DNA of 56,665 nucleotides from Prevotella sp. (GTDB lineage: Bacteria; Bacteroidota; Bacteroidia; Bacteroidales; Bacteroidaceae): assembly GCA_017428925.1 (NCBI GenBank), contig JAFRPY010000021.1, forward strand, positions 1-56,665. Reading direction: 5' to 3'. A program made the translations under genes and the position numbers. Position 1 is the stretch's first letter; every line of letters starts with the position of its first letter. This document shows, in pieces, positions 25,590 to 34,196 of the stretch. The notes under the pieces are model-generated. The model did not search any database. It saw nothing but the letters and a program-made list of their open reading frames with translations, and had not been told where the DNA came from.

Positions 25590-27485
25590 TTAAAACTTTT
25601 GTTCATATTGATAGACATTCTCCACATAGTTGACAAAGGCCTGGTTAACAAGCCGGTTGCCGCCAGGTGTGGGATAGTGGCCCGTAAAATACCAGTCGCC
25701 ACGATGGTTTGGGCAAGCCTTGTGAAGTCCCTCGATGCTTTGATAGACAATCTCAACGGGAGTCTGCATGCCTTTGGGGCGCAGCATTTCCACAATCTTC
25801 TGGTTGATTTCCTTTACCGAGAATGGTTCGTAAACGGTTCGCATCCGGTTGCGCATCTCGCTTTTGGGCTTCTTCAGTTCTTCCTTACATGCCACGTAGG
25901 TGTCCTCGATAATCTTGTGGAGGCCGCGCTCCTTAAGCAGTTCGATGACTGCACGGAAAGCACAGAACTCTTCCAGACGGGGCATGTCGATGCCGTAATA
26001 ATCGGGATACCGAATCTGTGGCGAACTGGAAACCATCACAATCTTCTTGGGGTGCAGACGGTCGAGAATCTTGAAGATACTCTCTTTCAACGTGGTTCCG
26101 CGCACGATAGAATCATCGATGATAACCAGGTTGTCCTTATAGGGTCGCAGGCTTTCGTAAGTGATGTCGTAGACGTGCGAGGCAAGGTCGTTTCTGGAGC
26201 TGCCTTCGGTGATGAAGGTACGCAGCTTGATGTCCTTCCACGCCACTTTTTCGGAACGCACTTTGGTGTCGAGAATCTGCTTCAGTTCTGCTTCGTTGGG
26301 CACATGGTCCATGCGTGCTATCTGCTCCGCCTTCTTTTCGTTCAGATGGTTTTTAAATCCATCGAGCATTCCGTAGAAGGCCACTTCAGCCGTATTGGGG
26401 ATGAAAGAGAACACCGTGTCGCGCGTTTCACCATTGATGGCATCGTGAATGGGTTGCATCAGCTGCTCGCCCAGTTTCTTGCGCTCCTGGTAAATGTCGC
26501 GGTCGGAACCACGACTGAAATAGATACGCTCGAAGGAACACTTGGCATCAGCTTTCTGCGGAATAATCTCTTCGATGAAACTGTTCCCGTTCTTGTTGAC
26601 AATCAGCGCACAGCCGGCAGGCAACTCGCTGATGTCTTCACACTCCAAGTCGAAAGTGGTCTGCAATACGGGACGTTCGCTGGCCAAAACAATAATCTCA
26701 TCATTCTTGTAATAGAAAGCGGGACGAATACCCCACGGATCGCGAACGGCAAACATCTCACCGCTGCCCGTCAGGCCGCACATCACATAGCCGCCGTCAA
26801 AGTCGGGCATGGTGGTTTTCAAGACATTCTGCATCTTGACGTGGTCATCAATGTAGCGGGTAATGTCCTTGTTTTCGAGTCCTCTCTGCTTGGCTTCCAC
26901 GAAATTCCGCTCCACCTCGCGATCGAGCCTATGCCCCATCAGTTCAAGCATAATATAGGAATCGCTATAGATTCGGGGGCATTGTCCCTGTTCGGTAATC
27001 TTATCGAAAAGCTCTTCGATGTTGGTCATGTTGAAATTACCGCAAAGGCAAAGATTCTTGGCACGCCAGTTGTTACGGCGCAAAAATGGATGAACATAAG
27101 AAAGGCCACTCTTGCCGGTGGTTGAGTACCGGAGGTGGCCCATATAAAGTTCTCCACAGAAGGGTAAGTTCATCTTAGCATAGCTGACGTCAGATAGCTG
27201 TTCATGCGTCAAACCATTGAAATGACTTTGAGCATTGGCAAAGATTTGGGTGATGGCGTCTTTCCCTTCAGCCCGTTCGCGGAACATGTATTCAGTCCCT
27301 GGAACGGCTTCGAGGTTGACACATGCCATACCCGCGCCCTCTTGTCCGCGATTGTGCTGTTTCTCCATCATCAGATAGAGTTTGTTCAGCCCATACATCC
27401 ACGTGCCGTATTTCTGTTGATAGTATTCGAGTGGTTTCAGCAGGCGAATCATCGCCACACCGCATTCATGTTTGAGTTGTTCCAT
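25590..27485 (-). CDS. PurF-like class II amidotransferase / phosphoribosyltransferase, long form
   Basis: The 631-residue protein combines an Ntn glutaminase domain (HECGVAMIRLL with the candidate nucleophile C8 after a short propeptide; QHNRGQEGAG at 43-52; GHLRYSTTG at 116-124; LCLCGNFN) with a phosphoribosyltransferase domain holding LVIIDDSIVRGTT (about 453-465). It is longer than classical PurF (about 470-500), with an insertion-rich middle and an extra C-terminal region of about 130 residues. It forms an operon with carA and carB. With the cysteine-less homologue at 16632-18050, either protein could be the main PurF. This one alone has an obvious glutaminase cysteine. Confidence 0.85.
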   Translation of the reverse strand: MEQLKHECGVAMIRLLKPLEYYQQKYGTWMYGLNKLYLMMEKQHNRGQEGAGMACVNLEAVPGTEYMFRERAEGKDAITQIFANAQSHFNGLTHEQLSDVSYAKMNLPFCGELYMGHLRYSTTGKSGLSYVHPFLRRNNWRAKNLCLCGNFNMTNIEELFDKITEQGQCPRIYSDSYIMLELMGHRLDREVERNFVEAKQRGLENKDITRYIDDHVKMQNVLKTTMPDFDGGYVMCGLTGSGEMFAVRDPWGIRPAFYYKNDEIIVLASERPVLQTTFDLECEDISELPAGCALIVNKNGNSFIEEIIPQKADAKCSFERIYFSRGSDRDIYQERKKLGEQLMQPIHDAINGETRDTVFSFIPNTAEVAFYGMLDGFKNHLNEKKAEQIARMDHVPNEAELKQILDTKVRSEKVAWKDIKLRTFITEGSSRNDLASHVYDITYESLRPYKDNLVIIDDSIVRGTTLKESIFKILDRLHPKKIVMVSSSPQIRYPDYYGIDMPRLEEFCAFRAVIELLKERGLHKIIEDTYVACKEELKKPKSEMRNRMRTVYEPFSVKEINQKIVEMLRPKGMQTPVEIVYQSIEGLHKACPNHRGDWYFTGHYPTPGGNRLVNQAFVNYVENVYQYEQKF

Positions 27486-27498
27486 CTATCGATTATCC

Positions 27499-27506
27499 CA
27501 AAATTA
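27499..27506 (-). promoter_or_regulatory. Candidate -7 element just upstream of the long PurF-like gene
   Basis: CAAAATTA on plus is TAATTTTG on minus, only 13 bp before the ATG. If used, the mRNA would have a leader of roughly eight bases. The 22-bp array begins about where -33 should be. Confidence 0.4.
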
Positions 27507-27521
27507 TCTAATATATCATTT

Positions 27522-27631
27522 GCAATCAGACTTTATTTAATCAGCAATTAGACTTTATTTAACCAGCAATTAGACTTTATTTAACCAGCAATTAAAGTCT
27601 ATTTGAAGTGCAATTAGACTGCGTTTGCAAT
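27522..27631. repeat. 22-bp tandem array, type i, five units
   Basis: Five units of exactly 22 bp start at 27522, 27544, 27566, 27588 and 27610. Their core is GCAATTAGACTTTATTT. Units two and three are identical; the outer ones diverge. The array fills the gap between glmS (3' end) and the long PurF-like gene (5' end). The same unit recurs at 48988-49119. Confidence 0.88.
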
Positions 27632-27653
27632 CCAATCGCTATAGGCTGCTATT

Positions 27654-29498
27654 TTACTCTACTGTCACGCTTTTGGCGAGATTGCGAGGCTGGTCAACAT
27701 TCTTTCCCTTGCAAACAGCCACATGGTATGCCATCAACTGAAGCGGAATGGTTGCGATGAGCGGTTCCAGACACTCCAAAGTGTCAGGAAGCTCAATCAC
27801 TTCGTCGGCAATCTTGGCAATCGTATCGTCACCCTTGCTGACCAAGGCTATTACCCTGCCCTTGCGGGCCTTGATTTCCTGAATGTTAGAAAGCACCTTC
27901 TCATACATATTATTATGAGTGGCTATGACAACCACAGGCATATCAGAATCAATCAGGGCAATGGGGCCATGCTTCATTTCAGCAGCTGGATAACCCTCAG
28001 CATGGATATAGGAGATTTCCTTCAGTTTCAGCGCACCCTCCAAGGCAACAGGATAACTGAATCCACGGCCGAGATAGAGGAAATTACGGGCATAGGTGAA
28101 TGTGCGGCTCAAGTCGGCAATGCGATCGTTGAGTTTCAACACCTCTTGCATCTTGTCTGGAATCTGACTCAGTTCCTTCACGATTTCCTGATATTCAGTT
28201 TCGGGCACCGTACCCTTTTCCTTGCCCAATGCGAGAGCAAGCATCGTCAGAACGGTCACCTGTCCCGTGAAGGCTTTCGTTGAAGCCACACCAATCTCAG
28301 GACCCACATGAATATATGAACCTGTATTGGTGGAACGGGGAATGCTGGAGCCAATGGCATTGCAGATACCATAGATGAAAGCTCCGTTTTGCTTGGCCAA
28401 CTCAACAGCAGCCAAGGTGTCGGCCGTCTCACCGCTTTGCGAAATGGCTATCACCAAATCGCCCTTTCCCACTACCGGATTACGATAGCGGAACTCTGAG
28501 GCGTATTCAACTTCAACGGGGATGCGGCAAAGGTTCTCTATCATCTGCTTGCCGATCAGGCCAGCGTGCCATGATGTGCCGCAAGCCACGATGATAATGC
28601 GCTTGGCATTCAGCAGCTGTTTCTTGTAATCGATTACGGCAGAAAGCGTCACGTGGTTGGCTTCAACATTCACACGGCCACGCATGCAATTGGTGATACA
28701 CTCTGGTTGCTCGAAGATTTCCTTGAGCATGAAATGCGGATAGCCACCCTTTTCAATCTGTCCAAGTGAAATGTCTACGGTCTTGATTTCCGGTGAAAGT
28801 TCATTATTGTAAATGTTGACAACCTTCAAATCCTCTCCACGCTTCAGCACGGCAATGTTTCCGTCTTCAAGGTATACCACCTGATCGGTATACTCGATGA
28901 TAGGACTGGCATCGGACCCCAGGAAGAATTCATCTTCGCCAATACCTACCACAAGGGGGCTCTGCTTTCGGGCCGCAATAATCGTATCGGGCTGACGCTT
29001 GTCGATGATGGCTATTGCATAAGCTCCAATCACTTCATGAAGCACCAATTGAACTGCTGTGAGCAAATCAAGGTTCTTGCGTACCATAACATACTCCACG
29101 AACTGAACCAGCACTTCAGTATCAGTATCCGAAACGAAACTCACGCCTTTGTCCTTCAGTTTAGACTTCAAGTCGGCATAATTCTCGATGATTCCATTAT
29201 GGATTAATGCAAGATTCTTGGATTCTGAAAAATGAGGATGGGCATTTCGTGAAGAAGGCTCGCCGTGGGTTGCCCAACGAGTGTGGGCAATTCCCAGGCT
29301 ACCTGTGATGTCTTTATCGGCACAATAAGCCTCCAAGTCGCTTACTTTGCCTTTCGTCTTATAAACGCTCAAATCTCCTTTTTCGTTAATCAATGCCACG
29401 CCGGCACTATCATAACCGCGGTATTCGAGTCGTTTTAGTCCTTTTATCAGAATAGGATAAGCCTCACGCTTACCGATGTATCCTACTATTCCGCACAT
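27654..29498 (-). CDS. glmS: Glutamine-fructose-6-phosphate aminotransferase
   Basis: GlmS makes glucosamine 6-phosphate from fructose 6-phosphate and glutamine, the first step to UDP-GlcNAc. The 614-residue protein has the N-terminal glutaminase domain with catalytic C2 (MCGIVGYIG), RLEYRGYDSAG, RWATHG and the NG(I) loop. Two SIS domains follow (CGTSWHAGL, AISQSGETADTLAA, then GRGFSYPVALEGALKLKEISY), ending in the conserved PRNLAKSVTVE tail. All landmarks are present. It starts 41 bases after the Wza-like gene and may be cotranscribed with it. No glmS ribozyme-like sequence was recognised in this short gap. Confidence 0.97.
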   Translation of the reverse strand: MCGIVGYIGKREAYPILIKGLKRLEYRGYDSAGVALINEKGDLSVYKTKGKVSDLEAYCADKDITGSLGIAHTRWATHGEPSSRNAHPHFSESKNLALIHNGIIENYADLKSKLKDKGVSFVSDTDTEVLVQFVEYVMVRKNLDLLTAVQLVLHEVIGAYAIAIIDKRQPDTIIAARKQSPLVVGIGEDEFFLGSDASPIIEYTDQVVYLEDGNIAVLKRGEDLKVVNIYNNELSPEIKTVDISLGQIEKGGYPHFMLKEIFEQPECITNCMRGRVNVEANHVTLSAVIDYKKQLLNAKRIIIVACGTSWHAGLIGKQMIENLCRIPVEVEYASEFRYRNPVVGKGDLVIAISQSGETADTLAAVELAKQNGAFIYGICNAIGSSIPRSTNTGSYIHVGPEIGVASTKAFTGQVTVLTMLALALGKEKGTVPETEYQEIVKELSQIPDKMQEVLKLNDRIADLSRTFTYARNFLYLGRGFSYPVALEGALKLKEISYIHAEGYPAAEMKHGPIALIDSDMPVVVIATHNNMYEKVLSNIQEIKARKGRVIALVSKGDDTIAKIADEVIELPDTLECLEPLIATIPLQLMAYHVAVCKGKNVDQPRNLAKSVTVE

Positions 29499-29539
29499 AA
29501 AATGTTAACTCTGTTGTGTTTGTGTGTTTGTAATGCTAT

Positions 29540-30337
29540 TTATTTGGTCTTGTTTATCACATTCACTACGAGAGTGGCTGAAGAGACCAAAACGCTGGCC
29601 AATGAGAACCAGAGGTGTGTTGACGTGCCTATTGAAGCATTGGTCTTCTTGATACTATTGGGCTCTACGTAAATCACATCATTCTGCTGGAGATAGAAAT
29701 ATGGTGACTTCATGATGTTGGGATCGAGAATATTCAGACGATGCACAGACTTACCACCGTCAGCCGCCTCACGAATAAGCATAATATTTTCACGCTTACC
29801 CTGAATGCCAATGTCACCTGCCATTGCTATTGCATCAAGAAGACTACACTTCTCACGTCCGGAAGTCTTAACACCAGGTGATCCCACCTCACCCAACATT
29901 GTAAAATGAAAACTGTTAATACGAACCGTAACAACAGGATTCTCGCTTTCTGCCAAATATGGCCTAAGTTTATCACCGATCAACTGTTCACACTGTAAAC
30001 GTGTGAGACCTTCCACTTTTATTCTTCCAATTATGGGGAAATTAATAGTACCATCATCATCAACAGCATAAGAATACAACGAACCACCAATACCACCTTC
30101 ATATACATTACGATTATTACCATAATGCTTATTAAAAATTGAAACAGCCTCCTGATCGGTTGCGGTGACATAAATGGTCAGATTGTCCTTCGGCATCACC
30201 TTAATGTTATGCTGATAACGGGTTTCATCATAAGTGTAGTCTTCTGCATGCTGTAAGTATGCAATTTTCTTTGGAGAAGCACAACCTGTTAATAGTAATG
30301 CTGCAATCGCCACAAACGGGATAATGATTTTTTTCAT
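29540..30337 (-). CDS. Wza-type polysaccharide export lipoprotein
   Basis: The 265-residue protein has a lipoprotein signal (lipobox LTGC, C19). A Poly_export domain (MPKDNLTIYVTATDQEAV to INFPIIGRIKVEGLTRLQCEQLIGDKL) is followed by a SLBB domain (FTMLGEVGSPGVKTSGREKCSLLDAIAMAGDIG). Near the C-terminus is a hydrophobic helix (LWFSLASVLVSSATLVVNVI) that could span the outer membrane, as in Wza. Such proteins form the export channel for capsule or exopolysaccharide. The usual partner tyrosine kinase Wzc and a glycan gene cluster are not adjacent, so it is an orphan here. Confidence 0.88.
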   Translation of the reverse strand: MKKIIIPFVAIAALLLTGCASPKKIAYLQHAEDYTYDETRYQHNIKVMPKDNLTIYVTATDQEAVSIFNKHYGNNRNVYEGGIGGSLYSYAVDDDGTINFPIIGRIKVEGLTRLQCEQLIGDKLRPYLAESENPVVTVRINSFHFTMLGEVGSPGVKTSGREKCSLLDAIAMAGDIGIQGKRENIMLIREAADGGKSVHRLNILDPNIMKSPYFYLQQNDVIYVEPNSIKKTNASIGTSTHLWFSLASVLVSSATLVVNVINKTK

Positions 30338-30366
30338 AATGGAACTATTTTATGTTAATTTGGGTG

Positions 30367-30374
30367 CAAAAGTA
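30367..30374 (-). promoter_or_regulatory. -7 element of the Wza-like gene
   Basis: CAAAAGTA on plus is TACTTTTG on minus, 30 bp before the start. Confidence 0.5.
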
Positions 30375-30415
30375 CATCTATTTTTTGAGAAATGCAAGTT
30401 TTTGAAAAATAATAT

Positions 30416-30441
30416 AAAAAAACCCGATGATTTTCACCGGG
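30416..30441 (-). terminator. Intrinsic terminator after uxaC
   Basis: On the minus strand CCCGGTGA, AAA, TCATCGGG is followed by a run of seven T. It starts ten bases after the uxaC stop. Confidence 0.85.
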
Positions 30442-30451
30442 ATTCAATTTA

Positions 30452-31861
30452 TCAGAACTTGAAATAGTTTTTTGCATTGTTATACGAAATGTCTTCAACC
30501 ATGCGGTATAGACTATCCATATCGGCTGGTATCAAGCCTTTTTCGACATCATTACCCAATAAGTTGCAAAGCAGTCGACGGAAGTATTCATGACGTGGAT
30601 AAGAGAGGAACGAACGGCTGTCTGTAAGCATACCCACGAAACGACTCAGCAAACCTAGAACAGAAAGGGCATTCATCTGCCGCTCCATTCCATCAAGCTG
30701 ATCATTGAACCACCAGCCAGAACCAAACTGAATCTTACCGGGGCATGAACCGTCCTGGAAATTACCCAACATCGTGGCAATTACTTCATTGGCACAGGGA
30801 TTCAATGTATATAATATGGTGCGAGTTAGCTTCTTCTCCATATTAAGTTCATTGAGGAAATGGCTCATGGCCTTAGCGGTAGTGAATTCACCGATAGAAT
30901 CGAAACCAGTATCTGGGCCCAATTGATTGTACATCAAGGTATTGTTATCTCGGATAGCACCATAGTGATACTGCTGTGTCCAGTTGCTGGCATAGTCCAT
31001 TTCAGCACATAGTTTCAGGAAGCAATGCTTATACTGGCGTGTTTCCAGTTCGGTGAGCGTCCCTTTCTTCATTGCCTTGGCAAAGATGTTCTCAATCTCT
31101 GCATCAGTATAAGGCTCATCATAGAACTCTTCGATTCCGTGGTCACTCAGGCGGCTGCCCATCTCATGGAAGAAATCGTGACGCTTCTGCAAAGCATCCA
31201 TCATATCTTTAAAAGTGGTAATGGTGACACCTGCAACCTCTCCAAGCTGATTCACATAGTCAGCAAAGTCAGGCTTCTCGATGTTCATTGCCTTGTCGGG
31301 ACGCCATGCAGGAATCATCCTGGGGTCATTTTTACCTTTATTTTTAGCATACTCAATATGGTTGTGAAGATCATCAACAGGATCGTCTGTCGTGCAGACC
31401 GTTTCTACATTATAATGACGCATGAAACCACGAGCGGTAAATTCAGGATCATTTGCGAGTTTGTCGTTACACTCGTCAAATATCTCGCGTGCAGTTTTCG
31501 GAGAGAGCAACTTGGTAATTCCAAAAGCTGTCTTTAGTTCCAAGTGAGTCCAATGATAAAGCGGGTTACGGAAAGTATAGGGAACTGTCTCTGCCCATTT
31601 TTCAAACTTTTCCCAATCGGAGGTGTCCTTGCCAGTACAATAGCGCTCATCGACGCCATTAGTGCGCATGGCACGCCACTTATAATGGTCTCCACCTAAC
31701 CAAAGCTCGGTGATACTCTTGAACTTGTGGTCTTTAGCCACCATTTCAGGAATCAGATGACAGTGATAGTCAATGATAGGCATTTTAGCCGCATGATTGT
31801 GGAAAAGATCCTGCGCCGTCGAGGTCTCAAGCAGGAAGTTTTCATCCATAAATTGCTTCAT
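30452..31861 (-). CDS. uxaC: Glucuronate isomerase
   Basis: UxaC isomerises D-glucuronate to D-fructuronate (and galacturonate to tagaturonate). The 469-residue length is typical. Diagnostic segments are KMPIIDYHCHL near the N-terminus (metal-site HxH), ITELWLGGDHYKWRAMR, TTDDPVDDL, DNNTLMYNQLGPDTGFDSIG, and the C-terminal GMLTDSRSFLSYPRHEYFRR. It completes the route with UxuB and UxuA at 2.7-5.7 kb, though it is 25 kb away and has its own promoter. No 2-keto-3-deoxygluconate kinase or aldolase is adjacent. Confidence 0.96.
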   Translation of the reverse strand: MKQFMDENFLLETSTAQDLFHNHAAKMPIIDYHCHLIPEMVAKDHKFKSITELWLGGDHYKWRAMRTNGVDERYCTGKDTSDWEKFEKWAETVPYTFRNPLYHWTHLELKTAFGITKLLSPKTAREIFDECNDKLANDPEFTARGFMRHYNVETVCTTDDPVDDLHNHIEYAKNKGKNDPRMIPAWRPDKAMNIEKPDFADYVNQLGEVAGVTITTFKDMMDALQKRHDFFHEMGSRLSDHGIEEFYDEPYTDAEIENIFAKAMKKGTLTELETRQYKHCFLKLCAEMDYASNWTQQYHYGAIRDNNTLMYNQLGPDTGFDSIGEFTTAKAMSHFLNELNMEKKLTRTILYTLNPCANEVIATMLGNFQDGSCPGKIQFGSGWWFNDQLDGMERQMNALSVLGLLSRFVGMLTDSRSFLSYPRHEYFRRLLCNLLGNDVEKGLIPADMDSLYRMVEDISYNNAKNYFKF

Positions 31862-31901
31862 AGCTTGTATTTGTTTTTAAGTATTTATTGAATTCGTTTT
31901 G

Positions 31902-31909
31902 CAAATATA
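31902..31909 (-). promoter_or_regulatory. -7 element of uxaC
   Basis: CAAATATA on plus is TATATTTG on minus, 41 bp before the uxaC ATG, back-to-back with the asparaginase promoter. Confidence 0.5.
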
Positions 31910-31942
31910 CGTCAAATTTTTGGATAAGCGAAAAAATTAAAT

Positions 31943-31950
31943 TATATTTG
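31943..31950 (+). promoter_or_regulatory. -7 element of the asparaginase gene
   Basis: TATATTTG lies 21 bp before the ATG at 31972. Confidence 0.5.
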
Positions 31951-31971
31951 CACAAATAAATTACGTAAACG

Positions 31972-33018
31972 ATGACGTACAATAATTGCAGCCGTGTGTT
32001 GCTCATATATACGGGCGGCACTATCGGGATGGGCAGAAATCTGAATACAGGGGCTTTCGAGCCTTTGGATTTCAATCATCTCATTCAGAATCTGCCTGAA
32101 TTCAAGTATATTAGTATCATGGTTGACGTATATTCATTCACGTCACCCATAGATTCCAGTGACATGAATCCGAGGATATGGGGACAGATTGTGCGCGTCA
32201 TTTCTTCTAAATACGAAGAATACGATGGTTTTGTTATCCTACATGGAACAGATACTATGGCATTTACTGCTTCTGCCCTATCCTTCATGCTGGAAAACCT
32301 TACTAAACCCGTAATCCTAACAGGTTCGCAATTGCCTATTGGACAACTACGGACTGACGGTAAAGAGAACTTGATTACCTCCATTGAGATTGCTGCAGCC
32401 CGTCATGCTGATGGTACACCAATCGTTCCCGAAGTCTGCATATACTTTAGCGGGAAACTTCTCCGTGGCAACCGCTCCACCAAAATGAATGCTGACGGAT
32501 TCGATGCCTTCGACTCTTTCAACTATCCTCATCTGGCGGATGCTGGAGTAAACATTGTTTATCATGAAGAATTCATTCTGAAGCCTGATTTCACGAAGCC
32601 AATGACACCCCATTTTGCAATGGAACCTAATATAGTAGTTTTCACCATCTTCCCAGGTATTCAGGAAGCTACAGTACGGCATATGCTTGACATTCCAGAG
32701 TTACGTTCCATTGTCATTCGTACTTATGGTAGCGGGAATGCCCCTCATCAACCATGGCTCATTCACCTGCTAAAACAAACGGTTGACCGAGGTGTCACCG
32801 TAGTTAATATATCCCAATGCGCAGCTGGAACAGTTGAAATGGCTCGTTACGACAACGGTTACCAACTGAAAAATGCCGGAGTCATTTCGGGGCATGATGC
32901 AACCATTGAAAGTACTGTTACGAAACTGATGTATCTGCAAGCTCATTTTAGTGAAAACAAAATCATCAGGAATCACATGAGCTATCCAATGAGAGGTGAA
33001 TTTACTAAATCTTCGTAA
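31972..33018 (+). CDS. ansA: Type I (cytoplasmic) L-asparaginase
   Basis: The 348-residue protein hydrolyses asparagine to aspartate and ammonia. Catalytic motifs are IYTGGTIGM (nucleophile Thr at about 14) and VILHGTDTMAFTASALSFML, with TGSQLPI and the C-terminal SQCAAGTVEMARY. There is no signal peptide, and the length and sequence resemble the AnsA-type intracellular enzyme. It is monocistronic, divergent from uxaC, with its own promoter, and is followed by the separately promoted rubrerythrin gene. Confidence 0.93.
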   Translation: MTYNNCSRVLLIYTGGTIGMGRNLNTGAFEPLDFNHLIQNLPEFKYISIMVDVYSFTSPIDSSDMNPRIWGQIVRVISSKYEEYDGFVILHGTDTMAFTASALSFMLENLTKPVILTGSQLPIGQLRTDGKENLITSIEIAAARHADGTPIVPEVCIYFSGKLLRGNRSTKMNADGFDAFDSFNYPHLADAGVNIVYHEEFILKPDFTKPMTPHFAMEPNIVVFTIFPGIQEATVRHMLDIPELRSIVIRTYGSGNAPHQPWLIHLLKQTVDRGVTVVNISQCAAGTVEMARYDNGYQLKNAGVISGHDATIESTVTKLMYLQAHFSENKIIRNHMSYPMRGEFTKSS

Positions 33019-33033
33019 TTTTCGAAAATCTCC

Positions 33034-33064
33034 TTTGATAATTTGGAAAAATACATTAGATTTG
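33034..33064 (+). promoter_or_regulatory. Consensus promoter of the rubrerythrin gene
   Basis: TTTG at 33034-33037, exactly 19 bp, then TAGATTTG at 33057-33064. Confidence 0.75.
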
Positions 33065-33107
33065 CACTCACAACAAAAGAATTATTTATTACTAAAACAT
33101 TACAATT

Positions 33108-33650
33108 ATGAAAGAATTAAAAGGAACAAAAACCGAAAAGAATTTGATGGACGCTTTTGCTGGTGAAAGCCAGGCGCACACCAAGTATCTTTACTATGCA
33201 TCGAAAGCCAAGAAGGATGGCTATGTACAAATCTCGAATCTGTTCATCGAGACAGCCCTGAATGAAAAGGAGCACGCCAAACTATGGTTCAAGTATCTGC
33301 ATGGAGGAGAAATACCAGCAACGACACAGAACCTGTCTGACGCAGCCGATGGTGAGAACTTCGAGTGGACCGACATGTATGAGCGCATGGCCAAGGAAGC
33401 AGAAGAGGAAGGATTCATAGAAATCGCCGCGAAGATGCGAATGGTGGGTGCAATTGAAAAACACCACGAAGAGCGCTATCGGAAATTGCTCCAAAACATC
33501 AATGACGAAATCGTATTCTCACGAGATGGTGACGTCATCTGGCAATGTGCGAATTGCGGCCATATTGTGATTGGCAAGAAAGCTCCTCAGATTTGTCCTG
33601 TATGCAATCATCCCCTAAGCTTCTTTCAGATTGAGGCGCGCAATTATTGA
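33108..33650 (+). CDS. rbr: Rubrerythrin
   Basis: The 180-residue protein has an N-terminal four-helix ferritin-like di-iron domain. Its iron ligands lie in [50 protein letters not shown]-terminal rubredoxin domain has paired CxxC knuckles (CANCG and CPVCN). Rubrerythrin reduces hydrogen peroxide in the cytoplasm of anaerobes. Both metal sites look intact. It is preceded by a consensus promoter and ends at a strong terminator that also faces nrdG. Confidence 0.96.
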   Translation: MKELKGTKTEKNLMDAFAGESQAHTKYLYYASKAKKDGYVQISNLFIETALNEKEHAKLWFKYLHGGEIPATTQNLSDAADGENFEWTDMYERMAKEAEEEGFIEIAAKMRMVGAIEKHHEERYRKLLQNINDEIVFSRDGDVIWQCANCGHIVIGKKAPQICPVCNHPLSFFQIEARNY

Positions 33651-33672
33651 TGAACTTAATTGAATAAAAATA

Positions 33673-33716
33673 AATGTAGCGGAGGAATTTCAAAATACCT
33701 CCGCTACATTTTTCTA
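33673..33716. terminator. Bidirectional terminator between rubrerythrin and nrdG
   Basis: AATGTAGCGGAGG (33673-33685) pairs perfectly with CCTCCGCTACATT (33698-33710) and is flanked by T-rich sequence on both sides. Confidence 0.9.
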
Positions 33717-33717
33717 T

Positions 33718-34182
33718 TTATCGCCAGAATCGTTCGGTTATGTCACTGAAAGACTCACCGCTAACGCGTTTATAAAGGCGCTGATTTGTGGTGCGCTCTG
33801 TCAGGCAGCCAAGATGTTTAATGAACGGCCCCAGCTTAATGTAGTCGAAATCAACCTTATTAATCGACCGGGGAATCCTGCTTCGCCCACTATACCATCC
33901 GACTTTCAGTTCCGGATGTTCCTGGTGAATATACAGTGCCAATTCATTTACATAGGAAGGCTCGGCATCACCACCCATAAAACAAACACATGTGATATCG
34001 GAACCATACTCTGCAATGAAACGCTCCAACACAAAAGGAGTAAGCGGTTCACCGATGTCCTTCCACAGATACTGGCTATGGCAGCTCGGACAATGGCAGG
34101 GACAGTTGCTGATATTTATGGAGAGCGTCACCTCGTCAGGTATTTCCTGAAAGACGACGCCTCCATTCACATATTTAAGCAT
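33718..34182 (-). CDS. nrdG: Anaerobic ribonucleotide reductase activating protein
   Basis: NrdG is a radical-SAM enzyme that installs the glycyl radical on NrdD. The 154-residue protein carries the CxxxCxxC iron-sulfur motif within NCPCHCPSC (about 27-34) and the CVCFMGGDAEP segment that follows in this family. It begins 14 bases after the nrdD stop and is surely cotranscribed. It ends at the terminator shared with rubrerythrin. Length and motif are normal. Confidence 0.95.
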   Translation of the reverse strand: MLKYVNGGVVFQEIPDEVTLSINISNCPCHCPSCHSQYLWKDIGEPLTPFVLERFIAEYGSDITCVCFMGGDAEPSYVNELALYIHQEHPELKVGWYSGRSRIPRSINKVDFDYIKLGPFIKHLGCLTERTTNQRLYKRVSGESFSDITERFWR

Positions 34183-34196
34183 TCTACTGGTTATTG

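Noticed and set aside
25599-27125. 508-codon open frame on the plus strand
   Set aside because: It is the antisense shadow of the long PurF-like gene; its translation shows no family motif and the minus-strand gene is complete.
27522-27631. Possible CRISPR array
   Set aside because: The 22-bp units are directly contiguous, with no unique spacers and no cas genes. The same holds for the arrays at 10812, 36670, 48988 and 49160.
29499-29539. glmS ribozyme or other regulatory RNA before glmS
   Set aside because: Only 41 bp separate it from the upstream gene; no structured RNA is visible.
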